A stretch of DNA of 64,000 nucleotides from NCBI RefSeq assembly GCF_900101455.1, contig NZ_FMZJ01000010.1:124001-188000 (forward strand). The letters run 5' to 3'. The translations under genes were made by a program, and so were the position numbers. Position 1 is the first letter of the stretch. Every line of letters starts with the position of its first letter. Below, in pieces: positions 8,092-16,561 of the stretch. The notes beneath the pieces are model-generated. The model made no database searches, was not told where the DNA came from, and worked only from the letters and a program-made list of their open reading frames with translations. Source of the DNA: Sphingomonas sp. YR710 (GTDB lineage: Bacteria; Pseudomonadota; Alphaproteobacteria; Sphingomonadales; Sphingomonadaceae).

Positions 8092-9489
8092 TTAGTTGCC
8101 CCAACCGCCGCCCAGCGCCTTGTACAGTGCCACCGCCTGCAACGCCTGCTGCGCACCGGCGTCGCTGGCGGCGCGGTCGGCTTGTTCCCAGGCGGAGCGG
8201 GCTTGCAGCAGCGCGAGCAGATCGTCCTCGCCGCTCCGATAGCGTTGCTCGGCGAGATCGAGCGCGGTGCGTTGGGCATCGCGGGCGGCGGCGCTGCGTC
8301 GCGCGGTTTCGGCGGCCTGCACGAAGCGGTTCGCTGCGGTTTCGCTCTCGTTGAGCGCGGTCAGGACGGCCTGTTCGTAGCGCGCCGCGGCGGCATCGGC
8401 GCGGGCATCGGCGGCGCGTACCTTCGCGCGAATGCTGCCGGCGGCGAAGATCGGCCAGTGCAGGCTCGGGTCGAACTGGAAGTGCAGGCTGCCGCTGTCG
8501 GTGAGGTCGCCGGGGCTCTGCGCCTGCTGGCCGATCGATCCGAGCAGCGACAGCCGCGGGAAGAGTTCGGCCGTCGCCACGCCGACATCGGCGGTCGCCG
8601 CGGCGAGCTGGCGCTCGGTGGCGGTCACATCGGGCCGCCGGGTGAGCAATTCGGACCGCAGACCCATCGCGATCGTCGCGGGTGCCTGCGGCAAAGGGGC
8701 GGGGGTCAGCAGATCCACCACGCTCTCCGGCGGTTTGCCGAGCAACAAGGCGATCCGGTACGCCGACGCGCTGATGTCGGCGTCGAGCCCCGGCAGCTGC
8801 GCGGCGATCGCGCCCGCCTGCGCCTCGGCGCGCGCATCGTCGAAGCGCGATGCTTCGCCGGCGCCGAAGCGCTGATGGGTCAGCTTCGCCAGATCGGCCT
8901 GGGCGCCGGCATCGGCCGCGAGGCTCGTCCGCCGCGCTTGCGCCGCGCGCAGCTCGACATAGGTTCGCGCGAGTTCGGCATGCAGGCTGACGATCGCGCC
9001 GTGCCGATCGGCCTCGGCCGCCGCCGCGCGCGCCGATGCCGCCTGCACCTGCCGCGCCGCATGGCCCCACAGATCGATCTCCCAGCTCGCATCGAAGCCG
9101 ATATCGTAGAGGTCGAGATCGCGCGAGAAGCCGGGGATGCGGCCGATCGGGATCTGGCCGTTCTGGCTGACCCGGTTCTTCGTCGCCGATCCCGATGCAT
9201 TGACCTGCGGCAACCGCCCGCCCGCCGCCGCGTCGCGATTGGCGCGTGCCTCGCGCAGCCGCGCCTCGGCGATCCGCACATCGAGATTGCCGGCATCGGC
9301 GGCGGCGATCAGCGCGGTCAGCCGCGTATCGCCGAACCGCCTCCACCAGGCCGCCTCGACCGGCCCGTCGGCGGCCGGCGCGATCCAGTTCGGCGCGGCG
9401 GGCACGACGGGGGGCGTCGTGTAATGCGGCCCCACGGCACAGCCGGAGAGCAGAAGCGCAAGCGCGGCGACAAGGGGACGGGCAGCCAT
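8092..9489 (-). CDS. outer-membrane efflux lipoprotein (TolC/NodT family)
   Basis: 465 residues beginning MAARPLVAALALLLSGCAVGP, a lipoprotein signal with lipobox LSGC. Then follow the two repeated coiled-coil/outer-membrane-efflux halves (WWRRFGDTRLTALIAAADAGNLDVRIAEARLREARA, LLTRRPDVTATERQLAAATADVGVATAELFP) typical of NodT-type channels. It forms the trimeric exit duct for the ABC exporter encoded just upstream (start 2 bases after the ybhR-like stop). E. coli ybhGFSR has no dedicated channel gene, so this operon is more self-contained. Confidence 0.92.
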   Translation of the reverse strand: MAARPLVAALALLLSGCAVGPHYTTPPVVPAAPNWIAPAADGPVEAAWWRRFGDTRLTALIAAADAGNLDVRIAEARLREARANRDAAAGGRLPQVNASGSATKNRVSQNGQIPIGRIPGFSRDLDLYDIGFDASWEIDLWGHAARQVQAASARAAAAEADRHGAIVSLHAELARTYVELRAAQARRTSLAADAGAQADLAKLTHQRFGAGEASRFDDARAEAQAGAIAAQLPGLDADISASAYRIALLLGKPPESVVDLLTPAPLPQAPATIAMGLRSELLTRRPDVTATERQLAAATADVGVATAELFPRLSLLGSIGQQAQSPGDLTDSGSLHFQFDPSLHWPIFAAGSIRAKVRAADARADAAAARYEQAVLTALNESETAANRFVQAAETARRSAAARDAQRTALDLAEQRYRSGEDDLLALLQARSAWEQADRAASDAGAQQALQAVALYKALGGGWGN

Positions 9490-9491
9490 GG

Positions 9492-10586
9492 TCACTCCAT
9501 GCGGGCGCGGAACAGCCAGGCCGACAGCAAGGTCGTCACCATGGCGATGATGATCAATGGATAGATGTGGGTCAGCACGACGCCGACCGGCATCGCCTTC
9601 AGATAGAGCCCCTCGACCACCACCAGGAAATGCCGCGCCGGATCGGCGTAGCTCACGAGTTGCAGCCAATAAGGCATATTGTCGATCGGGCTCGAATAGC
9701 CCGAGAGCAGGATCACCGGCACCGTCGTCAGGAAGACGCCGAGAAACGCCTGCTGCTGGGTCTGCGACGCCGCCGAGATCAGCATGCCGACCCCGACCAG
9801 CGAGATCAGATAGACGAACAGCCCGACGAAGTAGAGGATCAGCGATCCGGTGAACGGCACCCCGAAGAAATAGCGTGCGGCGAGCAGGAAGATCGTGCCG
9901 TTGATCATCCCGATCACCACCGGCGGCACCATCTTGCCGATCAATATCTCGTGGACCCGAAGCGGCGAGACCATCAACTGGTCGAACGTGCCGAGCTCGC
10001 GTTCGCGCGCGATCGATTGCGCGGCCACGGCCAGCGCGGTGGTCGCGCCGATCACGACGACCAATGCGGGCAAGGTGAACCAGATATAATCGAGGTTCGG
10101 GTTGAACCAGTTGCGCACGACGCTGCCCGCCGGCATCGCCCGCGCTTTTCCGAGGGTCACGCCACTGCGCGCGATCATCTGTTCGAGATAGGAGGAGACG
10201 ATCTGCGCGGCGTTCGATCGCCGCCCGTCGAGGATCAGCCCGACCTGCGCACGGCCGCGCCCGAGCTGGACGTCGAAATCGGGCTGCAGCACCACCGCCG
10301 CGATCACCCGCCGCCGGTCGATCGCATCGTGGAGGTCGGCCGACGAGGCGAGCCGCACGATATGGCCGACATTGGGGCTGCCGGCGATCTCGGCCACCAG
10401 CTCGATCGCGCCGCGCCCGCCGCTGCGATCGAGCACGCCGACGTCGAAATTGCGCACCTCGAGCGTCGATGCGTAGGAGAAGACGAAGAGCTGGAGCAAA
10501 GGCGGCACGAACAAGACGATCCGCGACTTGGGATCGCGCAGCACCGCCCAGAATTCCTTGATGATGATCGCGATCAGCCGGCCCAT
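9492..10586 (-). CDS. ybhR: ABC-2 type exporter permease, second subunit (YbhR-like)
   Basis: 364 residues. There is an N-terminal membrane helix (RIVLFVPPLLQLFVFSYASTL), a large periplasmic loop of about 140 residues, then five membrane helices, including ALVVVIGATTALAVAA and the amphipathic SIARERELGTFDQLMVSPLR segment typical of ABC-2 permeases. The length is close to E. coli YbhR (about 368). Its ATG overlaps the preceding permease TGA by one base (TGATG), implying translational coupling. It forms the membrane channel with the YbhS-like subunit. Confidence 0.9.
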   Translation of the reverse strand: MGRLIAIIIKEFWAVLRDPKSRIVLFVPPLLQLFVFSYASTLEVRNFDVGVLDRSGGRGAIELVAEIAGSPNVGHIVRLASSADLHDAIDRRRVIAAVVLQPDFDVQLGRGRAQVGLILDGRRSNAAQIVSSYLEQMIARSGVTLGKARAMPAGSVVRNWFNPNLDYIWFTLPALVVVIGATTALAVAAQSIARERELGTFDQLMVSPLRVHEILIGKMVPPVVIGMINGTIFLLAARYFFGVPFTGSLILYFVGLFVYLISLVGVGMLISAASQTQQQAFLGVFLTTVPVILLSGYSSPIDNMPYWLQLVSYADPARHFLVVVEGLYLKAMPVGVVLTHIYPLIIIAMVTTLLSAWLFRARME

Positions 10587-11713
10587 CAATCGAGCCTCTT
10601 GCGGGTCAGCCGCCAGGTGAGCGCGAAGAAGATTGCACCGAAGCCGAGCAAAGCCGCCATGTTCGGCAGGATCAGGCTCCAGATGTCGCCGGCCATGAAG
10701 ATCGTCTGCAGCGACGGGATCAGATAGCGCGCCGGCACCAGCCGGGCGATGATCCGGATCGGCCAGGGCATCGAGCTGATCTCGAAGATGAAGCCGGAGA
10801 GCAGGAACGCCGGCAGGAAGCCCGACAGCAAGGCCACCTGGCTCGCGACGAACTGGTTGCGGAACGCCGAGGAGATGAACAGTCCCTGGCCGAGCGCGGG
10901 CACCAGGAAGGCGCTGGCGAGCGCGAGCAAAGCGAAAATCGATCCGCGGAACGGCACCCCGAACACGAACACTGCGATCAGCGTCGAGAGACCCATCGAG
11001 ATCTGCGCGAGGATGAAATAGGGGATCAGCTTGCTCATGACGAATTCGAGCATCGTCACCGGCGTCGCCATCAGCGCCTCCATCGTCCCGCGTTCCCATT
11101 CGCGCGACACGACCAGAGCGGTCAGCAAGGTGCCGATGATCGTGATCACGATCGCGATCGCGCCGGGCACGAGGAAATAGCGGCTCTTGAGCTCGGGGTT
11201 GAACCAGAAGCGCGTCTGAGTCGTGATGGGCGATGTTGTCTGCTCGCGGCCCACCCCTGCCTCGCCGCGTGCCCAGGCCGCGCGCACGCCCTCGGCATAG
11301 GCCGCGGTGAAGCCGGCCTGGTTCGGCAGCGAACCATCGGTGACGATATGGATCGGGCGCGGATCGGCGCCGGCGCGGCGGCGGCCATAATCGGGCGGGA
11401 TCACCACGATCGCGCGGATCCGTTCGGCGATCAGATCGGCCTTGAGCGGGGTGATGCTGCGCGCGACCGTCACGTCGAACCAGCGCGATTGCTGATAGGC
11501 CTGCGCGAGCCCGATCGCATCGGCGCTGCCATCGGGCAGGACGAGCCCGATCTTCGTGCGGCTGGTATCGAGCGATACCGCATAGCCGAACAGGAACAAC
11601 AGGATCAAAGGCAGCACGAAGGCGATCAGCAGCGTCGACGGATCGCGCCGGATCTGGATCGCTTCCTTGCGGAGCATCGCCATCAGCCGGCGCCGATCGA
11701 AGCCGACGCTCAT
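10586..11713 (-). CDS. ybhS: ABC-2 type exporter permease, first subunit (YbhS-like)
   Basis: 375 residues with the same architecture as its neighbour: a first helix STLLIAFVLPLILLFLFGYAVSL, a periplasmic domain with the drug-exporter text (GLVLPDGSADAIGLAQAYQQSRWFDV), then helices from SRYFLVPGAIAIVITIIGTLLTALVV onward and the REWERGTMEALMATPV coupling helix. ATGA overlap (4 bases) with the ATPase gene. Paralogue of the 9492-10586 product; the two should form a heterodimer. Confidence 0.9.
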   Translation of the reverse strand: MSVGFDRRRLMAMLRKEAIQIRRDPSTLLIAFVLPLILLFLFGYAVSLDTSRTKIGLVLPDGSADAIGLAQAYQQSRWFDVTVARSITPLKADLIAERIRAIVVIPPDYGRRRAGADPRPIHIVTDGSLPNQAGFTAAYAEGVRAAWARGEAGVGREQTTSPITTQTRFWFNPELKSRYFLVPGAIAIVITIIGTLLTALVVSREWERGTMEALMATPVTMLEFVMSKLIPYFILAQISMGLSTLIAVFVFGVPFRGSIFALLALASAFLVPALGQGLFISSAFRNQFVASQVALLSGFLPAFLLSGFIFEISSMPWPIRIIARLVPARYLIPSLQTIFMAGDIWSLILPNMAALLGFGAIFFALTWRLTRKRLD

Positions 11714-13422
11714 GCCGCCTGCGCCTTTTCGCGTTCGCGATCGGATGCCTCGATCAATGCGATGAACGCATCCTCCATCGTCGGATCGTCGCCTGCGCCG
11801 GCCCGCCGCGCCTGCGCCTTGAGGTCATCGGGCGTGCCGATCGCGATTTCGCGCGCGCGGTAGATCAAAGCGATCCGATCGCAATATTCGGCCTCGTCCA
11901 TGAAATGGGTGGTCACCAGCACGGTCACGCCGCGCCCGACCAGCCCGTTGATATGCGTCCAGAACTCGCGCCGCGTGATCGGATCGACCCCCGATGTCGG
12001 CTCGTCGAGAAACAGCACCGGCGGCTCGTGCATCACCGCGCAGGCCAAAGCGAGCCGTTGCTTGTAGCCGAGCGGCAGGGTGCCGGCATCGGCGCCGAGA
12101 CGGCTTTCGAGATCGAAGATCGCGACCATCCGCTCGATCGCGGCCTTCGCGGCCGCGCGATCGAGATCATAGGCGCCCGCGAAGAATTCGAGATTCTGCT
12201 TCACGCTCAGATCGCCATAAAGCGAGAATTTCTGCGCCATATAGCCGAGCGAGGCGCGCGCCGCGGCCGCCGCCCGGCGCAGATCATGCCCCGCCACCGA
12301 TCCGGTGCCGGCACTCGGCTTCAATAGCCCGCACAGCATCTTGAAGGTGGTCGATTTGCCCGCGCCGTTCGGGCCGAGCAGCCCGAAAATCTCGCCGCGC
12401 GGGATGGTGAAGTCGATCTGCTCGGCGGCGGTGAAGTCGCCGAAGACCTTGGTCAGCCCTTTTGCCTCGATCGCCGGCCGCTCATCGTGCGGCACCTCGC
12501 GATAGACCTCGGCGAGCTTGCTCGTCCCGCCCGGCCCGCCGCCCAATATGTCGACATAGGCGTCCTCGAAGCGCGGCGGGGCCGGATCGAGCGTGCCGCC
12601 GAGATCGGCCGGCGCCGCCGATCCCGCGCGCAGCAGCAGCCTGAGGCCGCTGCCCTGGATCGTCCCGTCGGCGATCTCGGGCCGGTCGAGCACTTTCTCG
12701 AGCAGCTTGCGCCGGTTGCCGGCAAATCCGCTCAGTCGGAACACGCGATCGGCGATCTTGCCGGTCATGTCCCCGGGCGGCCCGCCGAACAGCAATTTGC
12801 CGCTGTCGAGCAGATAGACATGGTCGCACGCCTCGGCCTCGTCGAGATAGGCGGTCGACCACAGGACGGCGATGCCCTCGCCGGTCAAGGTCTTGACCAT
12901 GCTCCACAATTCGCGCCGCGAGATCGGATCGACGCCGACGCCGGGTTCGTCGAGCAGCAGCAGCTTCGGTGTGCGGATCAGGGCGCAGGCGAGGCCGAGC
13001 TTCTGCTTCATGCCGCCCGACAATTTGCCGGCCGGCCGCGCCTGGAAGCGGGCGAGATCGGTGAAGTCCATCAGCCGCGCGAAGGTCGGATCATGCTCCT
13101 CACGCGGCAATCCGCGGAGTTCTGCATAAAGCGTCAGATTCTGCAGAACGCTGAGATCCTCGTAGAGGCCGAAGCGCTGCGGCATATAGCCGATGTCGAT
13201 CGCATGGGTTCCCGGCACGTCGCCCAGCACCTCGATCGTGCCCGAATCGGGGCGCAGCAGCCCCGCGAGCAGCCGGATCAGGGTGGTCTTGCCCGCGCTG
13301 TCGGGGCCGATCAGCCCGGTGATCCGCCCCGGCACTACGTCCATCGTCACCCCGTCGAGCGCGGGCGCGCCAGGGCCGAAGCGCTTGACGAGATCGCGGG
13401 TCGAGGCGAACGCTGCCGTCAC
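11710..13422 (-). CDS. ybhF: tandem ABC ATPase of drug exporter (YbhF-like)
   Basis: 570 residues holding two nucleotide-binding domains. NBD1: Walker A GPDSAGKTT (Ser for the usual Gly), signature LSGGMKQK, Walker B LLLLDEPGVGVDP. NBD2: Walker A GPNGAGKST, signature LPLGYKQ instead of LSGGQ, Walker B VLFLDEPTSGVDP. The divergent second signature is a known trait of YbhF/YhiH-type proteins and suggests asymmetric ATP sites. It powers the two ABC-2 permeases encoded downstream. The gene starts six bases after the stop of the fusion-protein gene. Confidence 0.92.
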   Translation of the reverse strand: MTAAFASTRDLVKRFGPGAPALDGVTMDVVPGRITGLIGPDSAGKTTLIRLLAGLLRPDSGTIEVLGDVPGTHAIDIGYMPQRFGLYEDLSVLQNLTLYAELRGLPREEHDPTFARLMDFTDLARFQARPAGKLSGGMKQKLGLACALIRTPKLLLLDEPGVGVDPISRRELWSMVKTLTGEGIAVLWSTAYLDEAEACDHVYLLDSGKLLFGGPPGDMTGKIADRVFRLSGFAGNRRKLLEKVLDRPEIADGTIQGSGLRLLLRAGSAAPADLGGTLDPAPPRFEDAYVDILGGGPGGTSKLAEVYREVPHDERPAIEAKGLTKVFGDFTAAEQIDFTIPRGEIFGLLGPNGAGKSTTFKMLCGLLKPSAGTGSVAGHDLRRAAAAARASLGYMAQKFSLYGDLSVKQNLEFFAGAYDLDRAAAKAAIERMVAIFDLESRLGADAGTLPLGYKQRLALACAVMHEPPVLFLDEPTSGVDPITRREFWTHINGLVGRGVTVLVTTHFMDEAEYCDRIALIYRAREIAIGTPDDLKAQARRAGAGDDPTMEDAFIALIEASDREREKAQAA

Positions 13423-13428
13423 GGCGGG

Positions 13429-14430
13429 TCAGCGGCCCTGCGCGGGGCGGGCGCCGGGCACCGATATGGTCACCGGCTGACCCTGCCGCAGCCCGGCATT
13501 GGCGTCGGTCACGATGATCCGCAGCCGATAGACGAGATCGGTGCGCAGATTTGCGGTCTCGACCGTCTTCGGCGTGAATTCGGCGGCCGGCGAGATATAG
13601 CCGATCGTGCCCTGCCAGGCGTGCCCGTCGTCGGTCTTCACCTGCACCTTCATCCCCGGCGCGATCCGCCCGAGATCGGGTTCGGCGACATAGGCGCGCA
13701 CCCGCACCGGCCGGTCGATCGTCAGGGTGAACACGGTCTCGCCCGGCTGGACGATCGCGCCGGGCTCGCGTGCGCGGGTCAGGATCGTGCCGTCGGACGG
13801 CGCCCTAAGCACCGCATCGCGCAGATCGGTCTTCGTCGAATCGGCCTGCGCGCGGGCGTTGCGGAGCTGCGCTTCGGATGCGGCGACATCTTCCTTGCGC
13901 GCGCCGGCCTGTTGCAGCGACAGCGCCTGCGCCGCGGCGTCGGTCTGTGCCTGTGCGGCCTTGAGCGCGGCGGCGGTCTGGTCGAACACCGCCTGCGAGA
14001 TCGCGCCGGTCGCGATCAGGCTCTTGCGCCGGTCATAATCCTCGCGCGCCTTGGCGAGGTTCGCCTGCTGCTGCGCCAGTTGCGCGCGCGCCTGTGCGAT
14101 ATCCTGCGGCCGGTTGCCGTTGCGGCGCCTGGCGAGATCGGCCTCGGCCAGCCCGATCTGCGCCTCGGCCGCCGCGACCTTGTCGCCGATCGGCCTGGGA
14201 TCGAGCGCCGCCAGCACCTGCCCGGCCTTGACCGAAGCGCCTTCCTCGACCGGCATCGCCGCGATTCGCCCGCTCACGCGGAAGCCGAGATCGACCGAAC
14301 GGATGTCGACATTGCCGTAGAGCGTAAGGCCGTCGTCATGCGTCCGCCACAGGCCGAAGCCCCTGGTGGCGACGAGCAGAAGGGCGAGAAGCGCGACGAC
14401 GGCGAGGGCGATGATGCGGGGGCGGGTCAT
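13429..14430 (-). CDS. ybhG: HlyD-type periplasmic membrane fusion protein (YbhG-like)
   Basis: 333 residues: an N-terminal membrane anchor (IIALAVVALLALLLVATRGFG), a beta-barrel/lipoyl half (YGNVDIRSVDLGFRVSGRIAAMPVEEGASVKAGQVLAALD), a long coiled coil (about residues 85-205, rich in AQARAQLAQQQANLAKAREDY), then the second lipoyl half (LRAPSDGTILTRAREPGAIVQPGETVF). It bridges the inner-membrane ABC exporter and the outer-membrane channel. The length equals E. coli YbhG (about 332). ATGA overlap with the regulator gene. Confidence 0.92.
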   Translation of the reverse strand: MTRPRIIALAVVALLALLLVATRGFGLWRTHDDGLTLYGNVDIRSVDLGFRVSGRIAAMPVEEGASVKAGQVLAALDPRPIGDKVAAAEAQIGLAEADLARRRNGNRPQDIAQARAQLAQQQANLAKAREDYDRRKSLIATGAISQAVFDQTAAALKAAQAQTDAAAQALSLQQAGARKEDVAASEAQLRNARAQADSTKTDLRDAVLRAPSDGTILTRAREPGAIVQPGETVFTLTIDRPVRVRAYVAEPDLGRIAPGMKVQVKTDDGHAWQGTIGYISPAAEFTPKTVETANLRTDLVYRLRIIVTDANAGLRQGQPVTISVPGARPAQGR

Positions 14431-15044
14431 GGCTCGTTCCTGGCGGCGATCAGGATCGCGTGGATATTGCTTCTAATACGGAGGCGGATCGCGGCCTCGG
14501 TCGCGGCATCGAGCCGCTCGATGGCCTTCATCACGGTGGCGCGCGCGGCGCGGAAGACGAGCGCCTGGCCGAACATCGTCAGCGCCAGCAGGCGGATCTC
14601 CAGCGGATCGGTCTGGCCGGTTGCCGCCGCGATCAGCCGCGCCATGCCGCCCATCACCGGCGCCATTGCCCCGGCATAGATCCGTTCGAAGGCCTCGGTC
14701 GGCTGCATCTGCTCGCGCACGATGAACCGCGCCCAATGTTCGGACTCCGGCCCGAGCATGATCTGCGCGATCGCATCGAGCACCCGCAATATCGCCTCGA
14801 TCGCGTCATCGGGCGCGATCGCTCCGGCGACCGCCGCCGCGACGATGGGATGCAACCGTTCGCGCATCTGCGCCGCGATATGGTCGGCGGTGGCCAGATA
14901 CAGGCCCTCCTTGCCGCCATAATGATAGGTGATCGACGACATCGCCGTCCCCGCCGCCTTGGCGATCGCGCGCGTGCTCGCACCTTCGAGCCCGAATTGG
15001 CCGAACTGGGCGATCGCCACGTCGAGGAGTTTATCTTCAATCAT
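14427..15044 (-). CDS. cecR: TetR-family repressor of the exporter operon (CecR-like)
   Basis: 205 residues. The N-terminal helix-turn-helix (LLDVAIAQFGQFGLEGASTRAIAKAAGTAMSSITYHYGGKEGLYLA) is typical TetR; the remainder matches the CecR/YbiH ligand domain (IMLGPESEHWARFIVREQMQPTEAFE). In E. coli, cecR precedes ybhGFSR, and the same order is kept here. The ATG is one base from a perfect 16-bp palindrome, so autoregulation is likely. No clear Shine-Dalgarno sequence precedes this ATG, which may mean a leaderless transcript. Confidence 0.9.
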   Translation of the reverse strand: MIEDKLLDVAIAQFGQFGLEGASTRAIAKAAGTAMSSITYHYGGKEGLYLATADHIAAQMRERLHPIVAAAVAGAIAPDDAIEAILRVLDAIAQIMLGPESEHWARFIVREQMQPTEAFERIYAGAMAPVMGGMARLIAAATGQTDPLEIRLLALTMFGQALVFRAARATVMKAIERLDAATEAAIRLRIRSNIHAILIAARNEP

Positions 15045-15045
15045 A

Positions 15046-15061
15046 GTTCGTTCGAACGAAC
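15046..15061. promoter_or_regulatory. probable TetR operator, 16-bp perfect palindrome
   Basis: GTTCGTTCGAACGAAC reads identically on both strands and lies one base upstream of the TetR-family start codon. Its size and symmetry fit a TetR dimer site, and its position would block transcription or translation of the whole cecR-ybhGFSR-channel operon. Confidence 0.75.
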
Positions 15062-15128
15062 ATGCGGCGAGGTTCGGGAAGTGGCAAGTGATTCGGTGCG
15101 GGCATTCTTCTTGCTTAACGGCGCCCAT

Positions 15129-15440
15129 CGTCATCGCGGCGAAGGCCCATAGGCGCTGAGATAAGAGAAACTCGTTTAAGATCAACACTCTATCGTCATC
15201 CCGGACGTGTTCCGGGATCCACTGAGCCGGTTTCCGAGCCCCTCGTGGGGCAGTGCACGTGGCCCGGTGGATCCCGGAACACGTCCGGGATGATGATCTT
15301 GGGAAGGTATGCGCGTAAGAACTATTTCACTCCAATGGGATAAGTCCAAGTTAGCGCCTATGGGCAAAGGCCGGGATCCAGCAGCCACTTATTCTCAAGA
15401 TATCAGGCCTACTGAATTCCGGCCTTTGCCGGAATGGCCG
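15129..15440. repeat. nested composite repeat (copy 2)
   Basis: Outer arms: CGTCATCGCGGCGAAGG followed by CCCATAGGCGCTGAGAT (15146-15162), facing inverted TTAGCGCCTATGGGCAAAGG at 15351-15370. Inner pair: TCATCCCGGACGTGTTCCGG (15196-15215) against CCGGAACACGTCCGGGATGA (15274-15293), flanked by mirrored GGATCCA. A last hairpin ATTCCGGCCTTTGCCGGAAT lies at 15416-15435. The architecture repeats that of 3532-3797 with different inner hairpins. No gene is seen in 15062-15516. Confidence 0.8.
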
Positions 15441-15516
15441 GTATTATGCAGCAAGTGAACAAACCTTCCGGTCCTCAATCTGATAGCGTACCTTCTGCCC
15501 ATTCAGAGGAACGAGC

Positions 15517-15996
15517 GTGCCATTTACACCCTTCCACCTGGGCCCGGGTGCATTCTTTAAAGCGATCGGCGGCGAGCGGCTTAGCTTCATGATCTTTGGC
15601 GGCTCGCAGAATTTGATGGATGTCGAGCCCCTTGCGCGGATGATACGCGGAGATGCGGTTCTTCACGGCATGAGCCATACCATTGCCGGTGCGTTCGTGG
15701 TGGCACTGGTATCTACCGCCGTCGGCCGCCCGGTGAGGAACGCAGCACTCCATAATTCGGGTATAGGCGATCATCCAATTGGCTGGCGTGTCGCGTTGGC
15801 CAGCGCGTTTGTCGGCACCTATTCGCACATTGGATTGGATGCGGTGATGCATGCAGACAAGAACCCGCTTTGGCCGATTGCCTACGGGAATGGCCTATTG
15901 GGCGTCATATCCGCTAAAGCGCTGCACATATTGTGCGTTGTATCGGGGTTGCTGGGCGGTGGCTTCGTCGCGCTTCGCGCGGTACGCAATGCTTAG
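15517..15996 (+). CDS. membrane protein of unknown function (YdjM/DUF4184-like)
   Basis: 159 residues starting MPFTPFHLGPGAFFKAIGG, a start shared by a group of membrane proteins sometimes annotated as membrane-bound metal-dependent hydrolases. It shows about three to four hydrophobic segments (AGAFVVALVSTAV, ALASAFVGTY, LHILCVVSGLLGGGFVAL) and His/Asp pairs (HGMSHT, YSHIGLDAVMHAD) that could bind metal. The GTG start at 15517 has AGAGGA nine bases upstream. The assignment to the family rests on the N-terminus and the H..D pattern only. Confidence 0.6.
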   Translation: MPFTPFHLGPGAFFKAIGGERLSFMIFGGSQNLMDVEPLARMIRGDAVLHGMSHTIAGAFVVALVSTAVGRPVRNAALHNSGIGDHPIGWRVALASAFVGTYSHIGLDAVMHADKNPLWPIAYGNGLLGVISAKALHILCVVSGLLGGGFVALRAVRNA

Positions 15997-16111
15997 CACA
16001 CAAGAATGCACGCTTGCCGTGTCGACGGCCGATCATTTGCGGTCATCCGGTGCGACCGATATTATGGCGTGATGACTGTTGGGCGGCATCAACAGCTTCG
16101 GGGGGATTTGT

Positions 16112-16372
16112 GTGATCTTGCTGTTTTTGGGTATGGCCGTCGCTATCGCCGAACCGACCACGACACCGCCAATTATGCTCAGTCAAACCCAACTTGATTC
16201 CATATCAAAACATTGTGCTTCGCCCCGAAAGTGGCTTCAAAATCGCGCTGGCGTGATACACCTTCAGCCCAATCGCAATGCGAAGTACGAACGGGTTGAC
16301 TGTGTTCTGGATGAGTTGAAGCAATGGAATGCTGGCCCGATGGGGTTCGTTGGTAACGAAGCACCCCGTTGA
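16112..16372 (+). CDS. small exported protein, unknown
   Basis: 86 residues if the GTG at 16112 is used; GGGGGA lies about seven bases upstream. The N-terminus (VILLFLGMAVAIAEP) is a short signal peptide; the mature part has two Cys (KHCASP, DCVLDELKQW) that could form a disulfide. Codon use is less GC-rich than in the neighbours. A TTG at 16079 would extend it by 11 residues. I recognise no family. Confidence 0.45.
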   Translation: MILLFLGMAVAIAEPTTTPPIMLSQTQLDSISKHCASPRKWLQNRAGVIHLQPNRNAKYERVDCVLDELKQWNAGPMGFVGNEAPR

Positions 16373-16512
16373 ATTAGTACCGTAGCGTCTGCAAACGGGT
16401 AGTTTTGAGCGGCGTCTTCTTTCCACCCATTGCAGCCCTTCCCGCTTCGCGCATTTGCTACACTATGCCGGGAATGCCGTGGGAGGCGGGCAGCATGCTG
16501 CCTACAGCACTG

Positions 16513-16556
16513 CCCCCTCTCCCCGACCCTCTCCCCCTAAAGGGGGCGAGGGAGCA
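16513..16556. repeat. G/C-run hairpin repeat
   Basis: CCCTCTCCCCCTAAAGGGGG at 16530-16549, then CGAGGGAGC. It closely matches the right arm of the pair at 29504-29628 (CCCTCTCCCCCTGAAGGGGG). It ends at the stop codon of the minus-strand PduO gene and may terminate it. Confidence 0.7.
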
Positions 16557-16561
16557 GAAGG

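Noticed and set aside
10587-11099. N-terminal extension of the YbhR-like frame to 11099
   Set aside because: The extension is out-of-frame read-through of the upstream permease gene; the TGATG junction at 10586 marks the true start.
12487-14679. 730-codon plus-strand open frame
   Set aside because: Antisense to the ABC ATPase, fusion protein and TetR genes; compositional shadow.
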